6,125 bases of DNA from Mageeibacillus sp. UBA3708. Lineage in GTDB: Bacteria > Bacillota > Clostridia > Saccharofermentanales > Saccharofermentanaceae. Positions 1-4,362 of this stretch are shown piece by piece. The DNA is taken from NCBI GenBank assembly GCA_002371375.1, contig DFIB01000065.1:1-6125 (forward strand), read 5' to 3'. The notes beneath the pieces were generated by a model. That model saw only the letters and a list, made by a program, of their open reading frames with translations. It did not search any database and was not told the DNA's origin. Made by a program: the position numbers and the translations under genes. Every line of letters begins with the position of its first letter. Position 1 is the stretch's first letter.

Positions 1-1
1 C

Positions 2-265
2 ACGGCGCTCAAGAGTGCACTTATAAATCAGCCTAAAGCACCAAAGCACCAAAATTCGGAAAAGCACGGTGCTTTGGACGATGCAATGGTGCTTAGGATC
101 ATTGACATATTAAAGGAACAGCCTGATATTTCACAGAATGCATTGGGCGAAAGCTTGGGAGTAACGCGTCGTGTTGTACAGAAGTATACTAATGTTCTTA
201 AAGAAGCCGGTCGTATAGAACGGGTTGGCGGAAAGCGATATGGGCATTGGAAAATACGAGGGTAA
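2..265 (+). CDS. C-terminal part of a winged-helix regulator (AlbA_2 / RecG-like ATP-binding family), 5' truncated
   Basis: The frame is open from the window edge to the TAA at 263-265, so only the last 87 codons are visible and the true start lies upstream. The last 60 or so residues form a winged helix-turn-helix: a helix (MVLRIIDILKEQPDIS), a second helix plus recognition helix (NALGESLGVTRRVVQKYTNVL), and a wing ending in GRIERVGGKRYGHWKI. A Lys/Pro/His/Gln-rich linker (QPKAPKHQNSEKHG) comes before it. This linker-plus-winged-helix tail is typical of regulators with an N-terminal AlbA_2 (Schlafen-like) domain and a central ATPase-like domain, which bind DNA through the C-terminus. The family assignment is an inference, because the diagnostic N-terminal domains are outside the window; only the DNA-binding fold is well supported. 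A TTG at 74 could serve as a start, but the frame stays open well upstream and the linker reads as coding, so an internal start is unlikely. The next reading frame begins 4 bp after the stop. Confidence 0.75.
   Translation, partial: TALKSALINQPKAPKHQNSEKHGALDDAMVLRIIDILKEQPDISQNALGESLGVTRRVVQKYTNVLKEAGRIERVGGKRYGHWKIRG
41..77 (+). repeat. Perfect 10-bp inverted repeat within the linker-coding region
   Basis: CCAAAGCACC at 41-50 is the exact reverse complement of GGTGCTTTGG at 68-77, with a 17-base spacer. The left arm is the second of two tandem AAAGCACC units (35-42 and 43-50). A further copy of the right-arm core, GGTGCTTAGG, lies at 88-97. The repeats sit in the linker codons of the upstream regulator. 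They may simply reflect low-complexity linker coding, or form an mRNA hairpin or operator; the sequence does not decide. Confidence 0.5.
102..130 (+). promoter_or_regulatory. Candidate internal sigma-A promoter
   Basis: TTGACA at 102-107 is a perfect -35 box. It is followed after exactly 17 bp by GATATT at 125-130, which matches the -10 consensus at 4 of 6 positions. It lies inside the upstream coding region and would start transcription about 130 bp before the HTH frame at 270. The hexamer also encodes ordinary helix residues (Ile-Asp), so a chance match is quite possible. Confidence 0.28.
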
Positions 266-269
266 TGCG

Positions 270-533
270 ATGGATAAAGTTTGGTCAGAAAAGAATAAGG
301 AGATTTAGAAACTGCTGACAAAGGAAGAGACCTTTGAACTGTCAGACAGAGAGAAGGAGATAGCTTATCTGATATCGGAAGGGCTTAATAACAAGCAGAT
401 ATCGGGCAGGCTATATATATCAGAAGGTACAGTCAAGAATTACATATCATCGATCTATGATAAGACAGGGATCCATGACACAGTAACAGGTTGTATGGTA
501 AACTTTGTTTATACTGCGAAAGGAGAGGCGTAA
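270..533 (+). pseudogene. LuxR/GerE-type helix-turn-helix regulator, interrupted by an in-frame TAG (or starting at a CTG)
   Basis: From ATG 270, preceded by a GAGGG ribosome binding site 7 bp away, the frame reads 12 codons (MDKVWSEKNKEI), then TAG at 306-308, then 74 open codons to TAA at 531-533. The downstream part is a clear LuxR-type DNA-binding domain: LSDREKEIAYLISEGLNNKQ, then an ISGRLYISEGTVKNY segment carrying the recognition helix, then ISSIYDKTGIHD. The Glu, the G-L-x-N-K-x-I core and the S-x-G-T-V-K-N-Y motif are intact. No receiver domain fits, because the previous gene ends 4 bp upstream, so this is a stand-alone HTH or a remnant of a larger regulator. The domain after the stop has no internal frameshift, and its TAA overlaps the next ATG (TAATG), which argues for recent or apparent damage only. 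Alternatively, an internal AAGGAG at 297-302 sits 9 bp before CTG 312, which could be a rare start or a reinitiation site. The HTH identity is firm; whether the gene is functional is not. Confidence 0.6.
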
Positions 534-682
534 TGTATTACAGGATCGGTGCGAGGATAGAAGAATTCGAACCTGCCACTTTTGAGAATATTCCTTTTCA
601 GTATGTCGCTGTGATAGGATCCGGGGAATGGATCGACTCCAACAGGAAATTCAATATGGGGATCGAGTGGGATATCAACTGA
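533..682 (+). CDS. Small 49-residue protein resembling only the N-terminus of CorA-like transporters
   Basis: ATG 533 is chosen because AAAGGAG at 519-525 is well placed and because the start overlaps the preceding stop (TAATG), implying translational coupling. A TTG at 491 in the same frame would extend the protein but has no good ribosome binding site. The protein begins MYYRIGARIEEF, continues with QYVAVIGSGEW, and ends FNMGIEWDIN. From memory, this pattern (short R-x-x-E start, YVAV, EW, F-x-MGI) resembles the first 45 or so residues of clostridial CorA-family Mg2+ transporter-like proteins, which normally run to about 300 residues or more. No CorA membrane segments or GMN motif follow, so this would be a truncated remnant or a small protein derived from that N-terminus. 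There is no signal peptide and no membrane helix. It ends 28 bp before the symporter gene and is probably co-transcribed with it. The function is unknown and the CorA link is tentative. Confidence 0.55.
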   Translation: MYYRIGARIEEFEPATFENIPFQYVAVIGSGEWIDSNRKFNMGIEWDIN

Positions 683-710
683 AGAGCTGCCGTATGAGGG
701 AGTATAAACC

Positions 711-2384
711 ATGTTACACAAAAAGATCATGAACAGGAAAAGGAGTTTCGATTCCGGAGATAAAAACGCTTTGGCCGGTATTCTCATGTTCATTGAGACT
801 TCACTAAATGAACTCGGCATAGACAAAAAGCTGGTCATGCGCACCGTACTGATATCGGAAGAGATATCAGCGCAGCTCCTGAACAATGCAGAGGATGATT
901 CGTCAATTCGCGTTCAGGTCAAGCGTTTGATGGGAGATGCGGAAGTATCTATGAGCATCAGGGGCAAAGAGTATGACCCCTACGCCGCATCGCCGGAAAA
1001 CAAAGACAGGATGGGCGACATGGGTGATGAGGAAGCACAGATGGCGATTAGGTCGATCCTTCTGAAGGCCCAGGGCGAGAAGCTGAAATTCTCCTACAGG
1101 AACGGCATAAATAAGGTGCGTATCCTCACCGGACAGATGGAACGGTCGATGCTCTTCCTTACAATCGCTGCCCTGATCATCGGCCTTATCGTCGGAGTAG
1201 TAATAAAGACAGGCATCCCTGAAGATGTTACGGAGATGGTAAGTACCTACGGCCTTGTTCCCATCAAGACCATGTTTATGAACGCTCTTAAGATGGTAAT
1301 AGCTCCGGTGGTATTCTTCTCGATAGTGTCTTGCTTTGCACAGTTCAAGAGTCTGGCTGAGCTGGGCCGTATCGGAGCCAAAGTCATGGGAATGTATATT
1401 CTGACTACAGTCATTGCCGTTCTGCTGGCGATAGGTCTCTTCAAGCTGACGAACCCCGGAACGAAGGGCAACATAGCTGACACTGCGCATGCAGTGGCCG
1501 GAATGGATGAAGCTGCATCTGACGTATCCCTGATCGATACTATCGTCAACGTTGTCCCGGATAATATCATCAAGCCTTTTTTGTTCTCCGACACTTTGCA
1601 GCTGGTATTTCTGGCAGTGCTGTTCGGCATAGCCATCGGGCTGGTCGGTGAGTACTCTGCGACACTCCGCGGGATTTTTGAAGCGTGCAATTCACTGTTT
1701 CTTACAGTTACGGCTATTATCTCGCGGTTTATACCGGTGGCTGTTTTCTGCTCGGTAATACTGCTGATCGTTCAGACCGGCTGGGATACCCTGGCATCGG
1801 TTATGGGAATGGCGGGGACATATCTGCTTTGCATCCTGTGCATGCTGATAGTATATGGTCTCATGATACTCATTCTCGGACATCTCAATCCCCTGACCTT
1901 CTACAGGAAGAACAAGGAGGGAATGCTGACCGGATTCACGCTTGCATCCAGTGCGGCAGCCATGCCGACGAACCTGAAGATCTGCACCGATAAGCTCGGG
2001 ATATCCCCGAAAGTCTGCAATTTCTCGATCCCGCTCGGAGCCACGGTCAACATGGACGGCACGAGCATAGTCCTGACGGTGGGAGGCCTCTTCATGGCGA
2101 AAGTCTATGGTGTGGAAGTGACAGACACGATGCTCATATCCCTCCTGATCACCATCGTTATGCTGTCTCTGGGAGCCCCCGGTGTCCCGGGCTCGGGTCT
2201 TGTTTGTCTCGGAGTCGTCATCAGCAGCCTCGGTGTGCCGGTCGAGGCGCTGGGACTGATCATCGGGATCTATCCGTTCATTGATATGTTTAATACCATG
2301 TCAAATACAACGGGCGATGTGGCTTCGGCTCTCATTGTAGCGAGCAGTGAGAAGCTTGTTGACAAGCAGGTTTATAATAAATAG
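711..2384 (+). CDS. DAACS-family sodium/amino-acid symporter with an N-terminal RsbW-like (degenerate HATPase) domain
   Basis: This 557-residue membrane protein probably couples cation influx to uptake of an amino acid across the cytoplasmic membrane. GAGGGA at 696-701 supports ATG 711. Residues from about 146 to 545 carry the SLC1/GltPh transport fold: a helix with NALKMVIAPVVFFSIV (191-206), hairpin HP1 with SSAAAMPTN (413-421), TM7 NMDGT (447-451), hairpin HP2 GAPGVPGSG (488-496), and TM8 with D525, T529, N532 and G535-D536. D525 aligns with the Asp that binds the substrate amino group, pointing to an amino acid. The position aligned with the Arg that binds acidic side chains (R397 in GltPh) is Asn528, which suggests a neutral substrate. 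Residues 11-140 are extra compared with the usual 400-450 residue family members. They resemble RsbW-type ATPase domains (EEISAQLLNNA at 50-60, YDP at 88-90, SYRNGINKVRI at 128-138) but lack key ATP-binding residues. No clear terminator follows the gene. Confidence 0.9.
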   Translation: MLHKKIMNRKRSFDSGDKNALAGILMFIETSLNELGIDKKLVMRTVLISEEISAQLLNNAEDDSSIRVQVKRLMGDAEVSMSIRGKEYDPYAASPENKDRMGDMGDEEAQMAIRSILLKAQGEKLKFSYRNGINKVRILTGQMERSMLFLTIAALIIGLIVGVVIKTGIPEDVTEMVSTYGLVPIKTMFMNALKMVIAPVVFFSIVSCFAQFKSLAELGRIGAKVMGMYILTTVIAVLLAIGLFKLTNPGTKGNIADTAHAVAGMDEAASDVSLIDTIVNVVPDNIIKPFLFSDTLQLVFLAVLFGIAIGLVGEYSATLRGIFEACNSLFLTVTAIISRFIPVAVFCSVILLIVQTGWDTLASVMGMAGTYLLCILCMLIVYGLMILILGHLNPLTFYRKNKEGMLTGFTLASSAAAMPTNLKICTDKLGISPKVCNFSIPLGATVNMDGTSIVLTVGGLFMAKVYGVEVTDTMLISLLITIVMLSLGAPGVPGSGLVCLGVVISSLGVPVEALGLIIGIYPFIDMFNTMSNTTGDVASALIVASSEKLVDKQVYNK

Positions 2385-2435
2385 ACAAAAACTAACATAA
2401 AAAGTCCGATATTTACTATGAAAGTAGATAGTGTA

Positions 2436-2459
2436 TGTTATAATCATTTGCGCTATAAT
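2436..2459 (+). promoter_or_regulatory. Promoter region of lipoprotein 1 with two tandem -10 boxes
   Basis: TGTTATAAT at 2436-2444 is an extended -10 element (TGn plus a perfect TATAAT). A second perfect TATAAT lies at 2454-2459, 15 bp downstream. Neither has a good -35 at 17 bp; TTTACT at 2412-2417 is 21 bp from the first box. The extended element at 2436 is the better candidate, matching the promoter style of the next two lipoprotein genes. The leader then carries AAGGAG at 2496-2501, 10 bp before ATG 2512. Confidence 0.65.
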
Positions 2460-2511
2460 GGTGTTTGATGTGTAATGGTGCATCGGCAAATTAGGAAGGA
2501 GAACAATTACC

Positions 2512-2922
2512 ATGACAAAAGTATTAACAAGAATCGTAACAGTTCTGTTGGCTTGCATCATGCTCACAGCATGTGCTCCCAAGGATCTCGAATCACTCAT
2601 GAATCAGTCTGACAACAAGAAGCAGCTTGATGAGCAGATTGAGCAGCTTATGAGCAATCCTACATACAAGAATATGTTCAAGGATATCAAGTGGGAAGCA
2701 AAGGGCAATGACCTTACATATGCTTACTACTATGCTCAGGAATTCTCTGAGGATCAGCTCGCTCAGATCAAGTCAAATCTTGAAGCACAGGGTGACAGCC
2801 TCAAGACAACAGTTGAGTCTCTTAAGAAGCAGATTGAGGACAGTGTTGGAATCCGTCCCGATTCTATCACATATGTTTACTATGACAGTGCTGACAAAGA
2901 GATCGCTAAGCTGTCCTACTGA
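2512..2922 (+). CDS. Lipoprotein 1, short form, DUF4854-like domain
   Basis: This 136-residue protein has a signal peptide: Lys3 and Arg7 flank the n-region, a hydrophobic stretch runs from 8 to 18, and the lipobox is LTAC with Cys21 as the lipidated residue. It should therefore be anchored to the outer face of the cytoplasmic membrane. Almost no linker follows; the folded domain starts by about residue 25 and runs to the end. Notable segments are KKQLDEQIEQLMSNPTYK, the Tyr-rich core GNDLTYAYYYAQEF, an amphipathic helix region around residues 83-112, and a final strand ITYVYYDSADKEIAKLSY. This layout resembles DUF4854 lipoproteins of Clostridia (recalled, not searched); their function is unknown. 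The 107-residue domain is about 69% identical to that of the next gene in a gapless hand alignment. AAGGAG 10 bp upstream fixes the start. The gene has its own promoter and is followed by a hairpin terminator. Confidence 0.88.
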   Translation: MTKVLTRIVTVLLACIMLTACAPKDLESLMNQSDNKKQLDEQIEQLMSNPTYKNMFKDIKWEAKGNDLTYAYYYAQEFSEDQLAQIKSNLEAQGDSLKTTVESLKKQIEDSVGIRPDSITYVYYDSADKEIAKLSY

Positions 2923-2949
2923 TAAGTTACATAAGATAGTGTGAATTCT

Positions 2950-2979
2950 GAAGGTGCCTTGTAGAAGACACCTTCTTTT
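2950..2979 (+). terminator. Intrinsic terminator after lipoprotein 1
   Basis: GAAGGTG (2950-2956) pairs with CACCTTC (2969-2975). After one C/A mismatch the stem continues as CTT/AAG around a GTAG loop, and TTTT follows at 2976-2979. The T-tract is short. It lies directly in the region where the -35 of the next promoter would fall. Confidence 0.72.
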
Positions 2980-2994
2980 ATATCTTGCATTACA

Positions 2995-3003
2995 TGGTAT
3001 AAT
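2995..3003 (+). promoter_or_regulatory. Extended -10 promoter of lipoprotein 2
   Basis: TGG followed by TATAAT (2998-3003) is an extended -10 element. The sequence 17 bp upstream (2975-2980, CTTTTA) is a poor -35 made from the T-tract of the preceding terminator, so the promoter probably depends on the TGn element. The same arrangement recurs before lipoprotein 3. AAGGAG at 3021-3026 lies 10 bp before ATG 3037. Confidence 0.68.
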
Positions 3004-3036
3004 CAAAAGACCAAAAGAATAAGGAGAATAAGCAAA

Positions 3037-3633
3037 ATGAAAAGAATGATCACAAAGATCGCAGTTGTCGCGCTGATCTGCACAATGCTCACAGGCTGTG
3101 CTTCTAATTCCCGTAAGTCAAGGGATGACGATGATGACGATGATACGGATAAGACGGAAGCTACATCTGAGATGTCTGAGGAGCCCGCAGAGACATCCGA
3201 GACTCCGGCTCACACCGAGAAGTCAGAGCCTACAACAACTACGACTGAAGCTACTGTGGTTACATCCGGCTCAACTGCGTATGATAGCGGTGTAACATTG
3301 GAAGAGGCCATGAACCAGCCTGAATTGAAGAAGCAGCTTGACGATCAGATAAGTGCTCTTATGGATGATCCCACATATAAGGATATGTTCAAGAAGATCG
3401 AGTGGAAGGCAGAGGGCAATGATCTTACTTATGCTTACTACTACGCCCAGAAATTCTCAAAGGATCAGATCAAGCAGATCAAGGCAAATCTTGAGACTCA
3501 GGGTGACACTCTCAAGACGACTGTAGAGAATCTTAAGTCTCAGATCGAACTCAGCATGGGAGTCCGTCCCGCTACGGTATCATATGTCTACTACGACGGT
3601 AATGATACTGAGATCGCTAAGCTGACATACTGA
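3037..3633 (+). CDS. Lipoprotein 2, long form with Asp7 tract, acidic linker and DUF4854-like domain
   Basis: The protein has 198 residues. The signal peptide carries Lys2, Arg3 and Lys7, a hydrophobic core at 8-18, and an LTGC lipobox with Cys21, so the mature protein should be lipid-anchored on the outer membrane face. A basic patch (SRKSR) and seven consecutive Asp residues (30-36) follow. Then comes a low-complexity linker rich in Thr, Ser, Glu and Pro to about residue 85, including a run of five Thr. This looks like a flexible spacer through the cell wall. The domain at 92-198 has the same order as lipoprotein 1: KKQLDDQISALMDDPTYK, GNDLTYAYYYAQKF, and a YVYYDGNDTEIAKLTY end. It is about 69% identical to lipoprotein 1 and about 50% identical to lipoprotein 3, whereas the signal and linker nearly match lipoprotein 3, so the gene is mosaic. 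The Asp run could bind Ca2+ or other cations, but no formal EF-hand or dockerin motif is visible. Its function is unknown. Confidence 0.9.
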   Translation: MKRMITKIAVVALICTMLTGCASNSRKSRDDDDDDDTDKTEATSEMSEEPAETSETPAHTEKSEPTTTTTEATVVTSGSTAYDSGVTLEEAMNQPELKKQLDDQISALMDDPTYKDMFKKIEWKAEGNDLTYAYYYAQKFSKDQIKQIKANLETQGDTLKTTVENLKSQIELSMGVRPATVSYVYYDGNDTEIAKLTY

Positions 3634-3660
3634 TACTTGACTTAAGTTAGTAAGGAACCG

Positions 3661-3693
3661 GAAGGTGACTCGTTGAAAGGGTCACCTTCTTTT
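3661..3693 (+). terminator. Intrinsic terminator after lipoprotein 2
   Basis: GAAGGTGAC (3661-3669) pairs perfectly with GTCACCTTC (3681-3689). The stem can extend by a T-G wobble and a C-G pair to leave a 7-base loop, and TTTT follows at 3690-3693. The arms share the outer seven pairs with the terminator after lipoprotein 1, while the inner bases and loop differ and pairing is kept. Confidence 0.78.
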
Positions 3694-3708
3694 ATATCTT
3701 GCATTAAG

Positions 3709-3717
3709 TGATATAAT
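3709..3717 (+). promoter_or_regulatory. Extended -10 promoter of lipoprotein 3 and probably of the coaW operon
   Basis: TGA followed by TATAAT (3712-3717) is an extended -10 element with the same weak CTTTTA -35 (3689-3694), overlapping the preceding T-tract. AAGGAG at 3735-3740 lies 10 bp before ATG 3751. With no terminator between lipoprotein 3 and coaW, this promoter is the nearest visible one for the downstream genes. Confidence 0.68.
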
Positions 3718-3750
3718 CAAAAGACCACAAGAATAAGGAGAATTATCAAG

Positions 3751-4350
3751 ATGAAGAGAATGATCACAAAGCTCGCTGCTTTCGCGCTGATCTGCACAAT
3801 GCTCACAGGCTGTGCTTCAGGTTCCCGCAGGTCGAGGGATGACGATGATGACGATGATACGGATAAGACGGAGGCTACCTCTGAGACGTCTGAGGAGCCC
3901 GCAGAGACATCAGAGACTCCGGCTCACACCGAGAAGTCTGAACCTACAACAACTACTACTGAAGGCACAACGGCGGCTACATCCGGGACGACTGCGGACG
4001 CAGGAGACCTTACTCTTGAAGAAGCAATTAATAAGCCTGAGATAAAGAAGCAGTTCGATGATCAGATAGCAAGTCTTCTCAGCAATCCCAGATACTCATC
4101 CGTGTACAGCAACATCGGGTGGAAGGCTGAGGGCAACACACTGACATATGAGTATTACTATGCTCAGGATTACACGAAGGATCAGATCAAGCAAATCAAG
4201 GCCAGCATTGAGGGCCGGAAGAGCACACTGTTAACAGCTATCGCTACGGCCAAGGATGGCTGCGAGCAATCCTTCGGCATACGTCCCGAAGAGATCGCAT
4301 ATGTCTACTACACAAAAGACGGTACAGAGATCGTAAGGATCGCAGAATAA
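3751..4350 (+). CDS. Lipoprotein 3, long form with Asp7 tract, acidic linker and divergent DUF4854-like domain
   Basis: The protein has 199 residues. The signal peptide and LTGC lipobox (Cys21) place it on the outer face of the membrane. The SRRSR patch, Asp run at 30-36 and Thr/Ser/Glu/Pro linker are nearly the same as in lipoprotein 2 (65 of the first 71 residues identical). The domain at 93-199 keeps the W-K-A-E-G-N, YYYAQ, KDQIKQIKA and RP...YVYY landmarks but is otherwise the most divergent of the three. It has PRYSSVYSNIGW where the others have PTYK-x-MF-K, an extra Cys in the KDGCEQSF segment, and an IVRIAE end instead of IAKLTY or IAKLSY. It has probably taken on a somewhat different binding role, but no function can be assigned. 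Its TAA overlaps the AAGGA ribosome binding site of coaW, and only 12 bases separate the genes, so it is probably the first gene of that operon. Confidence 0.9.
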   Translation: MKRMITKLAAFALICTMLTGCASGSRRSRDDDDDDDTDKTEATSETSEEPAETSETPAHTEKSEPTTTTTEGTTAATSGTTADAGDLTLEEAINKPEIKKQFDDQIASLLSNPRYSSVYSNIGWKAEGNTLTYEYYYAQDYTKDQIKQIKASIEGRKSTLLTAIATAKDGCEQSFGIRPEEIAYVYYTKDGTEIVRIAE

Positions 4351-4362
4351 GGATTTGTATAA

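Larger units (their letters stand above)
2950..3249 (+). repeat. Direct repeat, copy A (terminator, promoter, leader, signal peptide and linker)
   Basis: This 300-bp block is closely matched by 3661-3963. The copies share the terminator position, the tract TTTTATATCTTGCATTA, the -10 box, the AAGGAG leader, and the coding sequence for the signal peptide, Asp7 run and acidic linker. Copy B is 3 bp longer, and that difference lies in the terminator loop. Over the first 71 encoded residues the copies differ at only 6 positions, while the C-terminal domains that follow are only about 50% identical. Confidence 0.85.
3661..3963 (+). repeat. Direct repeat, copy B
   Basis: This is the 303-bp partner of 2950-3249. 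The match runs through the terminator, promoter, leader and the first 71 codons of lipoprotein 3. It then fades quickly after the Thr run, at the end of the linker and before the folded domain. That boundary is what one expects from a duplication later homogenised by local recombination, or from domain swapping between neighbours. Confidence 0.85.

Noticed and set aside
903..1690. Two long antisense open frames (903-1490 and 1247-1690) opposite the symporter gene
   Set aside because: They overlap a strongly supported membrane transporter, have no recognisable domains or well-placed ribosome binding sites, and read as shadow frames of its codon pattern.
2385..2435. Terminator after the symporter gene
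   Set aside because: Only a 5-bp ACTAT/ATAGT inversion without a T-tract is visible, too weak to call.
2986..3003. TTGCAT (2986-2991) as the -35 box of the lipoprotein 2 promoter
   Set aside because: It is only 6 bp from the TATAAT, far too close for sigma-A spacing. The extended TGn element is the better explanation.
3118..3144. Calcium-binding EF-hand or dockerin loop at the Asp7 run
   Set aside because: The run is homopolymeric and lacks the DxDxDG spacing with the later Glu/Asp. Non-specific cation binding remains possible, but no motif supports a named domain.
3098..3295. Met/Arg/Leu-rich alternative frames over the Asp tracts (also 3812-4045)
   Set aside because: They arise from reading the GAT/GAC run and Ser/Glu codons out of frame. 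The main frame has a lipobox, ribosome binding site and paralogues.
2950..3963. CRISPR array or insertion sequence suggested by the two direct repeats
   Set aside because: There are only two copies of about 300 bp, each containing gene parts. There is no transposase, terminal inverted repeat or regular spacer, so paralogue duplication explains it.
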